64,000 bases of DNA, taken from NCBI RefSeq assembly GCF_019655855.1, contig NZ_BPFX01000003.1, positions 62,001-126,000 of the forward strand. Reading direction: 5' to 3'. The DNA comes from Pseudomonas paralcaligenes. Its GTDB lineage: Bacteria > Pseudomonadota > Gammaproteobacteria > Pseudomonadales > Pseudomonadaceae. The notes beneath the pieces were generated by a model. It was not told the DNA's origin and did no database searches. It saw only the letters and a list, made by a program, of their open reading frames with translations. A program made the position numbers and the translations under genes. Shown here piece by piece: positions 41,650 through 49,830 of the stretch; position 1 is the stretch's first letter, and each line of letters begins with the position of its first letter.

Positions 41650-42770
41650 TGCAGCTGGCCTTCGTGCTCTACAAGTACTTCCCGTTCGGCGGCCTGCAGC
41701 GCGATTTCATGCGCATCGCTCTGGAGTGCCAGGCGCGCGGCCACGCCATCCGCGTCTACACGCCGATCTGGGAGGGCGAGGTGCCGCCCGGCTTCGACGT
41801 GCGGGTGGCGCCGATCAAGGCGTTCTTCAACCACCACCGCAACGAGAAGTTCAGCGCCTGGCTGGCCGCCGACCTGGCGCGCGACCCGGTGGACCGGGTG
41901 GTGGGCTTCAACAAGATGCCGGGGCTGGACGTGTACTACGCCGCCGACGGCTGCTACGAGGACAAGGCGCAGACCCTGCGCGCGCCGATCTACAAGCGCT
42001 GGGGCCGCTACAAGCACTTCGCCGACTACGAGCGGGCGGTGTTCGCACCCGGATCGAAGACCGAGATTCTGATGATCTCCGAGGTGCAGCAGCCATTGTT
42101 CGTCAAGCACTACGCCACGCCGGCCGGGCGTTTCCACCTGCTGCCGCCGGGCATCGCCCAGGACCGCCGCGCGCCGGCCAATGCCGCCGAGATTCGCGCC
42201 GACTTCCGCCGCGAGTTCAAGCTGGCGGACGACGACCTGCTGCTGGTGCAGATCGGCTCCGGCTTCAAGACCAAGGGCCTGGACCGCAGCCTCAAGGCCC
42301 TGGCCGCGTTGCCTCGCGAACTGAAGAAGCGCACCCGCCTGATCGCCATCGGCCAGGACGATCCCAAGCCTTTCCTGCTGCAGGTCAAGGCTCTTGGTCT
42401 GTCGGATCAGGTGCAGATTCTCAAGGGGCGCAGCGACATTCCGCGCTTCCTGCTCGGCGCCGACCTGCTGATCCACCCGGCCTACAACGAGAACACCGGC
42501 ACCGTGCTGCTGGAGGCGGTGGTCTCGGGGCTGCCGGTGCTGGTCAGCGAGGTGTGCGGCTACGCCCACTACATCGCCGAGGCCGACGCCGGCCGCGTGG
42601 TGCCGGCACCGTTCGCGCAGGGCGATCTCAATCGCATGCTCACCGAGATGCTTGCCGACGACGTGGCGCGCGCGAAATGGGGCGCCAACGGCCTGGCCTT
42701 CGCCGCCAGCGCCGACCTGTATTCCATGCCGCAGCGCGCGGCCGACGTGATCCTGGCGGAGCGCGCATGA
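41649..42770 (+). CDS. waaG: LPS core glycosyltransferase WaaG
   Basis: 373-residue GT4 enzyme: starts MQLAFVLYKYFPFGGLQRDF, contains RVVGFNKMPGLDVYYAADGCYE and the EX7E donor site in NENTGTVLLEA. In P. aeruginosa it starts the outer core on heptose II; the sugar is the family inference. Coupled to waaC. The next gene, waaP, is separated by a 226-bp gap holding palindromic repeats rather than overlapping. Confidence 0.93.
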   Translation: MQLAFVLYKYFPFGGLQRDFMRIALECQARGHAIRVYTPIWEGEVPPGFDVRVAPIKAFFNHHRNEKFSAWLAADLARDPVDRVVGFNKMPGLDVYYAADGCYEDKAQTLRAPIYKRWGRYKHFADYERAVFAPGSKTEILMISEVQQPLFVKHYATPAGRFHLLPPGIAQDRRAPANAAEIRADFRREFKLADDDLLLVQIGSGFKTKGLDRSLKALAALPRELKKRTRLIAIGQDDPKPFLLQVKALGLSDQVQILKGRSDIPRFLLGADLLIHPAYNENTGTVLLEAVVSGLPVLVSEVCGYAHYIAEADAGRVVPAPFAQGDLNRMLTEMLADDVARAKWGANGLAFAASADLYSMPQRAADVILAERA

Positions 42771-42871
42771 AGAGATGGCCTCGTGCAACGATTCCGTTCA
42801 CCTTCCTGAGGGGGATTCGAGGGCTGCCTGAAAGTGTCGCTTTCATTCATGAGCCTTCATACGGTTTCAAT

Positions 42872-42964
42872 GTAGGGTGCGCCGTGCGCACCGGCTTCCG
42901 CAGCACCGGTGCGCATGGCGCACCCTACGCAGAGTCCTGGTCTGTAGCCCGGATGGAATCCGGG
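42872..42964. repeat. Two palindromic repeats inserted between waaG and waaP
   Basis: A 23-bp inverted repeat (42872-42894 with 42906-42928, one mismatch, GTAGGGTGCGCC type) and a second one, CCCGGAT-gga-ATCCGGG at 42948-42964 (GTAGCCCGGAT type). Both are dispersed Pseudomonas repeats. They occupy a 226-bp gap within an otherwise tightly overlapping operon. Confidence 0.8.
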
Positions 42965-42996
42965 AGTCAGGGGCAAAACCGCACGGCGGAGGTCCC

Positions 42997-43803
42997 ATGC
43001 GCCTGATCCTCGCCGAGCCGTTCAAGTCGCTGTGGGCGGGCAAGGACCCCTTCGTCGAGGTCGAGCGCCTGCAGGGCCAGGTCTACCGCGAGCTGGAAGG
43101 TCGTCGCACCCTGCGCACCGAGGTCGCCGGCCGCGGCTACTTCGTCAAGATCCACCGCGGCATCGGCTGGGGCGAGATCGCCAAGAACCTGCTCACCGCC
43201 AAGCTGCCGGTGCTCGGCGCCGGCCAGGAATGGGCGGCCATCCAGCGCCTGACCGAGGCCGGCGTGCCGACCATGACCGCCGTCGCCTACGGCGAGCGCG
43301 GCGCCAATCCGGCGGCGCAGCATTCCTTCATCGTCACCGAGGAACTGGCGCCGACCACCGACCTGGAGCAGCTGACCCTGGACTGGGCCCGGCAGCCGCC
43401 GCAGCCGCGCCTCAAGCGCGCGCTGATCGCCGAGGTGGCGCGCATGACCGGCACCATGCATCGCGCCGGGGTCAACCACCGCGACTGCTACATCTGTCAC
43501 TTCCTGCTGCACACCGACAAGCCGGTGACCGCCGACGACTTCCGCCTGTCGCTGATCGACCTGCACCGCGCCCAGGTGCGCGCGGCCACGCCGACCCGCT
43601 GGCGCGACAAGGACCTGGCGGCGCTGTACTTCTCGGTGCTGGACATCGGCCTGACCCGCAGCGACCGGCTGCGCTTCCTGCGCGTCTACTTCCAGCGCCC
43701 CCTGCGCGACATCCTGCGCGACGAGGCGTGCCTGCTGGCCTGGCTGGAGCGCAAGGCGGACAAGCTCTACGCGCGCAAGCAGCGCTACGGGGACGCGCTC
43801 TGA
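42997..43803 (+). CDS. waaP: LPS heptose I kinase
   Basis: 268 residues, the length of P. aeruginosa WaaP. Kinase motifs: YFVKIHRG lysine segment, the HRDCYICHFLL catalytic loop with Asp, and SLIDLHRAQ metal site. It phosphorylates inner-core heptose, essential for outer-membrane integrity in Pseudomonas. GGAG lies seven bases before ATG 42997. Overlaps the next kinase gene by one base. Confidence 0.95.
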   Translation: MRLILAEPFKSLWAGKDPFVEVERLQGQVYRELEGRRTLRTEVAGRGYFVKIHRGIGWGEIAKNLLTAKLPVLGAGQEWAAIQRLTEAGVPTMTAVAYGERGANPAAQHSFIVTEELAPTTDLEQLTLDWARQPPQPRLKRALIAEVARMTGTMHRAGVNHRDCYICHFLLHTDKPVTADDFRLSLIDLHRAQVRAATPTRWRDKDLAALYFSVLDIGLTRSDRLRFLRVYFQRPLRDILRDEACLLAWLERKADKLYARKQRYGDAL

Positions 43804-44537
43804 TGGCGGGATGGACCCTCGACCCGGGCTACGTCCACCTGGCCGCCGACTTCGGTGACCTGCGGCGGGTGTTCGCCTTGGAGGGCCGGCCCCTGACCCG
43901 CGACCCGCTGTCCGAGGTGATCGTCATCGAGCGCGACGGCGTGCGCTACTACGTCAAGCGCTACTGGGGCGCCGGCAAGGGGCTGCGTCGCTACATCGGC
44001 CGGCCGCGGGTCAAGGCCGAGTGGCAGAACCTCAAGCATTTCGCCAAGTGGGGCATCCCCACCGCGCCGATCGTCGCCTTCGGCCTGGAGCGCAAGGGCG
44101 GCGCCTTCGTGCGCGGCGCGCTGATCACCCGCGAGCTGGAAGACACCCACGATCTGGCGGCGCTGGCCAACCGGGGCGACGCGCGCCTGCGCGACCCGGC
44201 CTGGGTGGACGGGGTCAGCCGCCAGCTGGCCGGCGCGACCCGCACCCTGCACGACCACCACTTCGCCCACAACGACCTGAAGTGGCGCAACCTGCTGGTC
44301 AACGACCGCGCCGAGCTGTTCCTGATCGACTGCCCGACCGGCGCCTTCTGGTGGGGGCCGCTGCTGCGCTACCGCATCGTCAAGGACCTGGCCTGCCTGG
44401 ACAAGGTGGCCAGCAAGGTGCTGTCGCGCAGCCAGCGCCTGCGCTTCTACCTGCAGTACCGCGGCCGCGAGCGCCTGAGCGCCGGCGACAAGCGCAGGGT
44501 GCGGCAGGTCCTGAAATTCTTCGAGGGCAGGGAATGA
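43803..44537 (+). CDS. wapP: LPS core kinase, WapP-like
   Basis: 244 residues of the InaA/WaaP kinase superfamily: YYVKRYW lysine motif, HNDLKWRNLL catalytic loop with Asp, and LFLIDCPTG metal motif, so catalytically competent by sequence. Order (waaP, this, next kinase-like, WapQ) matches PA5009-PA5006. It should phosphorylate a core heptose. The symbol rests on synteny recalled from PAO1. Confidence 0.82.
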   Translation: MAGWTLDPGYVHLAADFGDLRRVFALEGRPLTRDPLSEVIVIERDGVRYYVKRYWGAGKGLRRYIGRPRVKAEWQNLKHFAKWGIPTAPIVAFGLERKGGAFVRGALITRELEDTHDLAALANRGDARLRDPAWVDGVSRQLAGATRTLHDHHFAHNDLKWRNLLVNDRAELFLIDCPTGAFWWGPLLRYRIVKDLACLDKVASKVLSRSQRLRFYLQYRGRERLSAGDKRRVRQVLKFFEGRE

Positions 44538-45277
44538 GCGATTTCATCGCCGCCGAGGATCGCGCGATCCTCGAACGCCACGGACTGGCCGACTACGATG
44601 CGCTGTGGGCGCTCAGGCTGGAGGCGGTGGACGAACCCAACACCGAGCGCGGCGGCTGGAGCAGCGTCTATCGCCTGGACCTGGGCGACGCCGCCTACTA
44701 CCTCAAGCGGCAGAGCAACCACCTGACCCGCAGCCTGCTGCATCCGCTCGGCGAGCCGACCTTCGCCCGCGAGTTCCGCAACATCCGCCGCTACGCCGAG
44801 CGGGGCATTCCCGCCCTGCAGGCCGCATTCTTCGCCGAGCGCCGGGTGCCCGGCGAGCGTCGCGCCATCTTGCTGACCCGCGCCCTCGACGGCTGGCAGG
44901 ACCTGGACCACTGGCTGCGCCAGTGGGGCTCGCTGGAGGCGGCGCGTCGCGGCGCCATCCTGCGCGCCTGCGGCGAGTTGGCGCGGCGCCTGCACGACGC
45001 CGGGCAGGTGCATGGCTGCTTCTACCCCAAGCACATCTTCCTGCGCGAGGCCGGCGACGGCTTCGAGGCGCAGCTGATCGACCTGGAGAAGACCCGCCCG
45101 TTGCTGCTGGGCGAGCGCGACCGGATCAGGGACCTGGAGCCGCTGCTGCGCCGCGCCGGCGCCTGGAGCGAGGCCGAGGTGCGTCAACTGCTGGTGGCCT
45201 ACCTGGGCGAGGGCGGGGCGGTCGAGCGCTGGAGTCGGCGCCTGGGCGCCCGCCGCCGACACAAGGAGTCGCGCTGA
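44534..45277 (+). CDS. InaA-family kinase-like protein lacking the catalytic Asp
   Basis: 247 residues. Has the YYLKRQSNH lysine motif and an LIDLEKTR metal-site motif, but the catalytic loop reads VHGCFYPKHIFL: where the previous kinases have HRD or HND, this has HGC. It may be a pseudokinase or use an altered mechanism. Overlaps wapP by ATGA and wapQ by one base, so it is co-translated with true LPS kinases. Corresponds to PA5007 by position. A role in core phosphorylation or as a partner is inferred. Confidence 0.8.
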   Translation: MSDFIAAEDRAILERHGLADYDALWALRLEAVDEPNTERGGWSSVYRLDLGDAAYYLKRQSNHLTRSLLHPLGEPTFAREFRNIRRYAERGIPALQAAFFAERRVPGERRAILLTRALDGWQDLDHWLRQWGSLEAARRGAILRACGELARRLHDAGQVHGCFYPKHIFLREAGDGFEAQLIDLEKTRPLLLGERDRIRDLEPLLRRAGAWSEAEVRQLLVAYLGEGGAVERWSRRLGARRRHKESR

Positions 45278-46698
45278 TGCGCCTGGACGAACTGCAGCAG
45301 GCCGGTCGCGCGCCGGCCCTGCCGCTGGCGCTGGAGCTGGATGGCGAACCGCTGGTGATGGAGCGCCTGCTGCGGGTGCTGCCGGGGCAGCGCTATGTCG
45401 GCCTGGCGCGCTGGCGTGGCCGCGCGGTGCTGGCCAAGCTGCTGGTCGGCGGCAAGGCCGAGCGGCATTTCCAGCGCGAACTGGCCGGCGCGCGCCTGCT
45501 CGCCGAGCAGGGCCTGACCACGCCGGCGCTGCTGGCCGAAGGTTTCGCGGTCGGGCAGGGCGGCTGGCTGCTGTTCGACTATCTGGAAGGCGCCGAGAGC
45601 CTGTGGGACGCCTGGCGCGCCGTGGCGCGCGAGCCGCTGCTGTCCGCCACCCAGCAGGCGGTGCTGGGCGAGGCCCTGGACGCCATCGGCCGGCTGCACG
45701 CCCGGGGCCTGTGGCAGGCCGACCTGCACCTGGACAACCTGCTGCGCCACGATGGCAGCTTGCATGTGATCGACGGCGGCGGCGTGCAGGTCGAGACGGC
45801 CGGCCAGCCGCTGTCGCGCCAGCGGGTGCTGGAAAACCTCGGGGTGTTCTTCGCCCAGCTGCCGGCCGAGCTGGAGCCCTTCACCGAAGAGCTGCTGGTG
45901 CACTACCTGCTGGCCAACGCCGAGCACGCCCTGCCGCTGGAGACGCTGCTCAAGGAAGTGGCGAAGGTGCGCCGCTGGCGCCTGGGCGACTACCTGAAGA
46001 AGGCCGGTCGGGATTGCAGCCTGTTCGCCGCCCGGATCGGCGCCTTCGGCCTGCGCGTGGTGCGCCGCGAGCAGGAGGCTGAGCTGGCGCCGCTGCTGAC
46101 GCAACTCGACGCGCGCATTGACGCCGGCCACCTCTACAAGACTGGCGGTGCGGCCACGGTCTCGCGCGTCGAGCTGAACGGCCGGCCGCTGGTGGTCAAG
46201 CGCTACAACATCAAGCACTGGCTGCACTGGCTCAAGCGCTTCTGGCGCCCGAGCCGGGCCTGGCACAGCTGGATCGAGGGTCATCGCCTGGAACTGCTCG
46301 GCATAGCCACGCCGCGCCCGCTGGCGGTGATCGAGCGCCGCTGGTGCTGGCTGCGCGGGCGGGCCTACCTGGTCACCGAGCACTGCGCCGGCGAGGACCT
46401 GATCGCGCGCTTCGCCCCGCATGTCGGCGGCGCCCCGCCGGAAGCGGAACTGGAGGCCCTGGACCGGCTGTTCGCCGCGCTGATCCGCGAGCGCATCAGC
46501 CATGGCGACTTCAAGGGCCACAACCTGTTCTGGGACGACGGCCGCTGGAGCCTGATCGACCTGGACGCCATGCGCCAGCACACCGGCCAGGCCGGCTTCG
46601 CCCGCGCCTACGCCCGCGACCGGGCGCGCTTCCTGCGTAACTGGGCGCCCGACACCCCCCTGCACGCATTGCTGGACCAGCGCCTGCCACGACTCTAG
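45277..46698 (+). CDS. wapQ: Two-domain LPS core kinase, WapQ-like
   Basis: 473 residues with two kinase-like domains in tandem. Domain 1 (about 1-250): LWQADLHLDNLL catalytic loop and HVIDGGGV. Domain 2 (about 280-465): VVKRYNIKH lysine motif, SHGDFKGHNLF loop and SLIDLDAM. Both retain the catalytic Asp. ATG 45277 overlaps the previous stop as TGATG. Matches PA5006 in length and position. It probably phosphorylates the inner core; substrate position unassigned. Confidence 0.82.
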   Translation: MRLDELQQAGRAPALPLALELDGEPLVMERLLRVLPGQRYVGLARWRGRAVLAKLLVGGKAERHFQRELAGARLLAEQGLTTPALLAEGFAVGQGGWLLFDYLEGAESLWDAWRAVAREPLLSATQQAVLGEALDAIGRLHARGLWQADLHLDNLLRHDGSLHVIDGGGVQVETAGQPLSRQRVLENLGVFFAQLPAELEPFTEELLVHYLLANAEHALPLETLLKEVAKVRRWRLGDYLKKAGRDCSLFAARIGAFGLRVVRREQEAELAPLLTQLDARIDAGHLYKTGGAATVSRVELNGRPLVVKRYNIKHWLHWLKRFWRPSRAWHSWIEGHRLELLGIATPRPLAVIERRWCWLRGRAYLVTEHCAGEDLIARFAPHVGGAPPEAELEALDRLFAALIRERISHGDFKGHNLFWDDGRWSLIDLDAMRQHTGQAGFARAYARDRARFLRNWAPDTPLHALLDQRLPRL

Positions 46699-46740
46699 CG
46701 GTCGGCGCCGGGCGGAATACCCTCGGCCAGGTGCAGCCGC

Positions 46741-46746
46741 TATAAT
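46741..46746 (+). promoter_or_regulatory. TATAAT -10 element of wapO
   Basis: Perfect sigma-70 -10 hexamer TATAAT 88 bp before the carbamoyltransferase start, in the 135-bp gap after wapQ. The -35 is poor. Suggests a separate internal promoter for the second half of the LPS cluster. Confidence 0.5.
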
Positions 46747-46833
46747 CCCCCGCTTTGCTTGGGCGAGCCCGTGCTCGCCTTCCACCCTTTCTCCGCGGCG
46801 GTTCGTCCGCCCGCAGCTGCAAGAGGCTTTCCC

Positions 46834-48588
46834 GTGGCACTGACCATTCTCGGCCTGTCCGGCGCGCTCAGCCATGACCCGTCCGCCGCCCTGTACATCG
46901 ACGGCAAGTTGATCGCGGCGGTCGAGGAAGAGCGCTTCGTGCGCGACAAGCATGCGAAGAACCGCATGCCCTACGAGTCCGCCAAGTTCTGCCTGGAACA
47001 GGCCGGGATCAAGCCGTCCGACGTCGACGTGGTGGCGATTCCCTTCGCCCCCATCAGCCTGTTCGGCAAGGCCCGCTGGCACTACGCCAAGCGCTACTGG
47101 TACGCGCCGGACCGCTCGCTCGACGCGATCCTGATGGGCAACCGCCGCTACAAGCGCTACCACAAGAAGATCCAGTGGTGCCTGGAGCAGCTGGGCTTCG
47201 ACCTGAAGAAGGTCAAGATCGAGCCGGTTGAGCACCACCTGGCCCACGCCGCCAGCGCCTACCACTGCTCGGGCTTCAAGGAAAAGACCGCGATCCTCGG
47301 CATCGACGGCAAGGGCGAGTACGCCACCACCTTCTTCGGCTACGGCGAGAACGGCAAGATCCACAAGATCAAGGAATTCTACGACCCGGATTCGCTCGGC
47401 GGCCTGTACGGCGCGATCACCGAGTTTCTCGGCTTCGAGATGCTCGACGGCGAGTTCAAGGTCATGGGCATGGCGCCCTATGGCGACGCGGCCAAGTACG
47501 ACTTCTCGCGGCTGGCCAAGTTCGAGAACGGCGAGCTGATCATCAACACCGACTACGCCAACGTCATCGGCTTCCGTCGCTATAAAGAGAACGGCAAGGG
47601 CTACTACTTCTCGCCCAAGCTGATCGAGTGGCTGGGGCCGAAGCGCCAGGGCGACATCGCCGACGACCCGTACATCCACTACGCCGCCAGCATGCAAGCG
47701 CTGTTCGAGAAGCTGGCGCTGGAGATGATGGAGTACTACCTCGGCGACATCCTTAAGGAAACCGGCAAGATCGCCTTCGCCGGCGGCTGTGCGCTGAACG
47801 TCAAGCTGAACCAGAAGATCATCGCCCGCGACGACGTCAAGGAGCTGTTCGTGCAGCCGGCTTCCGGCGATGCCGGCACCTCGGTGGGCGCCGCCGCCTA
47901 CGTCTCGCACCAGCGCGGCGTGCCGGTGGAGAAGATGGAGCACGTCTACCTCGGCCCGTCCTACTCCAACGAGGACGTGATCGCCGCCTGCGCTCGCCAC
48001 CCGAGCAAGCCGGTGTTCAAACGCATAGACAACACCCCGCAGCGCATCGCCAGGATCATGGTCGACGCGAATCCCGTGGCCTGGTTCCAGGGCCGCATGG
48101 AGTTCGGCCCGCGCGCCCTCGGCGGTCGTTCGATCATCGGTTGCCCGAGCGTGCCGGGCGTGGCCGACCGCATCAACGAGCAGATCAAGTTCCGCGAGCG
48201 CTGGCGGCCCTTCTGTCCGTCGATGCTCGATACCGTGGCGCCGCAGATGCTCAAGGTCGACCACCCGAGCCCGTTCATGACCTTCACCTTCGAGGTCAAC
48301 GAGGAATGGAAGAACCGCGTCGGCGAAGTGGTGCACGAAGACGGCACCTCCCGCGCCCAGGTGCTGGAGCGCCGCTTCAACCCGCGCTGGTACGACCTGA
48401 TGGTCGAGCTGGAGAAGCTGACCGGCAACGGCGTGTCGCTGAACACCTCGCTCAACCGCCGCGGCGAGCCGATGATCTGTTCGCCGACCGACGCGCTGAA
48501 CATGTTCTATGGCTCGGACCTGCAGTACCTGATCATGGAAGACATCCTCGTGGTCAAGGACGGCAAGGACTGGTATGACGACATCTGA
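46834..48588 (+). CDS. wapO: LPS core carbamoyltransferase, WapO-like
   Basis: 584 residues of the NodU/CmcH family. N-terminal ALTILGLSGALSHDPSAAL, the VEHHLAHAASAY metal motif, ILGIDGKGEYATT, and a C-terminal Sua5-like portion with FQGRMEFGPRALGGRSII and NTSLNRRGEPM. It attaches the O-carbamoyl group on heptose II of Pseudomonas core. GTG 46834 is used, with AAGAGG eight bases before it; an ATG further up (46759) would add 25 residues without homology. Confidence 0.92.
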   Translation: MALTILGLSGALSHDPSAALYIDGKLIAAVEEERFVRDKHAKNRMPYESAKFCLEQAGIKPSDVDVVAIPFAPISLFGKARWHYAKRYWYAPDRSLDAILMGNRRYKRYHKKIQWCLEQLGFDLKKVKIEPVEHHLAHAASAYHCSGFKEKTAILGIDGKGEYATTFFGYGENGKIHKIKEFYDPDSLGGLYGAITEFLGFEMLDGEFKVMGMAPYGDAAKYDFSRLAKFENGELIINTDYANVIGFRRYKENGKGYYFSPKLIEWLGPKRQGDIADDPYIHYAASMQALFEKLALEMMEYYLGDILKETGKIAFAGGCALNVKLNQKIIARDDVKELFVQPASGDAGTSVGAAAYVSHQRGVPVEKMEHVYLGPSYSNEDVIAACARHPSKPVFKRIDNTPQRIARIMVDANPVAWFQGRMEFGPRALGGRSIIGCPSVPGVADRINEQIKFRERWRPFCPSMLDTVAPQMLKVDHPSPFMTFTFEVNEEWKNRVGEVVHEDGTSRAQVLERRFNPRWYDLMVELEKLTGNGVSLNTSLNRRGEPMICSPTDALNMFYGSDLQYLIMEDILVVKDGKDWYDDI

Positions 48589-48662
48589 GGCGCCTGGCCG
48601 TCACCTGGTTGAGCGAGCTAGCGCAGGGCTAGGCGAGGGCCGCCGAGGAAGCGGAGTTTACT

Positions 48663-49823
48663 GTGGTAAATGAGCATTCCGAGGCGGCACTCAACGACGC
48701 CCTGCCGACGCGCAGCCAGCCAGAGCAGTGGATACTGCAGTTCTGCCACGGCTACGACGGCCCCTTCCTCGACTGCGCGCGGCAGTACGCCGCGCTGTTC
48801 GCCGGCACGCCCTACAAGGTCTGCACCGTCTACCTGACCGGCGCGCCGAGCGCCGAGGTCGAGGAGGGCTCGGCCTCCGACGAGGTGATCTTCCTCGACT
48901 ACTCCAGCCGCCAGGTGCGCGGCCTGAAGCTGGCCGCCATCCGCGACTTCCGGCGTATCGCCGCGTCGCGCGACTTCGCCCTGTGCATCGCCCACCGCTT
49001 CAAGCCGATCTACATCGCCCTGCTCGGCAGCGACCTGCCGGTGATCGGTGTGCACCATGCCTTCGGCGACTACCAGCGGCGCTCGCGCCGGCTGTTCGCC
49101 AACCTCTTCAAGACGCGCCTGGCGCTGCTCGGCGTCTCCGACGCGGTGCGCGACGACATGCGCGCCTGCCTGCCGGGCTGGCCCGCCGAGCGTATCGAGA
49201 CGCTGTACAACCGTATTGATGTGGCCGCGCTGAGGTCCGAACAGGTCTCCCGCGAGGTCGCACGCGAGCACCTCGGCCTGCCGCGGGACGCCTGGGTGGT
49301 TGGTAACGTTGGCCGCCTGCACCCGGACAAGGACCAGGCCACCCTGATCCGCGGCTTCGCCCAGGCGCTGCCGCAGCTGCCGGCCGGCAGCCTGCTGGCG
49401 ATCATGGGCAGCGGCCGGCTGGAAGGCTCGCTCAAGGCCCTCGCCGCCGAACTCGGGGTGAGTGAATCGGTGCGCTTCCTCGGCCAGGTGCCCCAGGGGC
49501 GCCGCTACTTCCGGGCCTTCGATGTCTTCGCCCTCAGCTCCGACCACGAGCCCTTCGGCATGGTGCTGCTGGAGGCGATGGCGGCCGATGTGCCGGTGAT
49601 CGGCACCGACTGCGGCGGCGGGCGCGAGGTCGTGCAGGGCGTCGGCGAGCTGTTCCCGCTCGGGGCGCCGGGCGAACTGGCGGCGGCACTGCTGCGCCAG
49701 ACGCAGGGCTGCGACCCGCAGTCGCTGCGCCAGCGCATGCGGGAGCGCCTGGAGCAGCGCTTCTCCGACCAGGCGGTGCGCCACCGCTTCTGGTCCCTCC
49801 CCATGTGCGCCGCGCTGCGCTGA
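48663..49823 (+). CDS. wapH: LPS core glycosyltransferase, WapH-like
   Basis: 386-residue GT4 protein. GNVGRLHPDKDQATLIRGF and the donor-binding SSDHEPFGMVLLEAMA (EX7E) followed by GTDCGGGREVV. Starts with GTG 48663 behind GGAG six bases upstream. The position after wapO matches PA5004 (wapH) of PAO1. Adds an outer-core sugar; identity not readable. Confidence 0.88.
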   Translation: MVNEHSEAALNDALPTRSQPEQWILQFCHGYDGPFLDCARQYAALFAGTPYKVCTVYLTGAPSAEVEEGSASDEVIFLDYSSRQVRGLKLAAIRDFRRIAASRDFALCIAHRFKPIYIALLGSDLPVIGVHHAFGDYQRRSRRLFANLFKTRLALLGVSDAVRDDMRACLPGWPAERIETLYNRIDVAALRSEQVSREVAREHLGLPRDAWVVGNVGRLHPDKDQATLIRGFAQALPQLPAGSLLAIMGSGRLEGSLKALAAELGVSESVRFLGQVPQGRRYFRAFDVFALSSDHEPFGMVLLEAMAADVPVIGTDCGGGREVVQGVGELFPLGAPGELAAALLRQTQGCDPQSLRQRMRERLEQRFSDQAVRHRFWSLPMCAALR

Positions 49824-49830
49824 GGCCGAC

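Noticed and set aside
42767..43006. Short + frame beginning at the waaG stop (ATGA)
   Set aside because: Runs through two palindromic repeats and ends just inside waaP in another frame; likely a leftover of the broken overlap, not a gene.
45199..48336. 1045-codon antisense open frame over wapQ and wapO
   Set aside because: It mirrors well-identified + strand genes, has no start signal and no recognisable motif.
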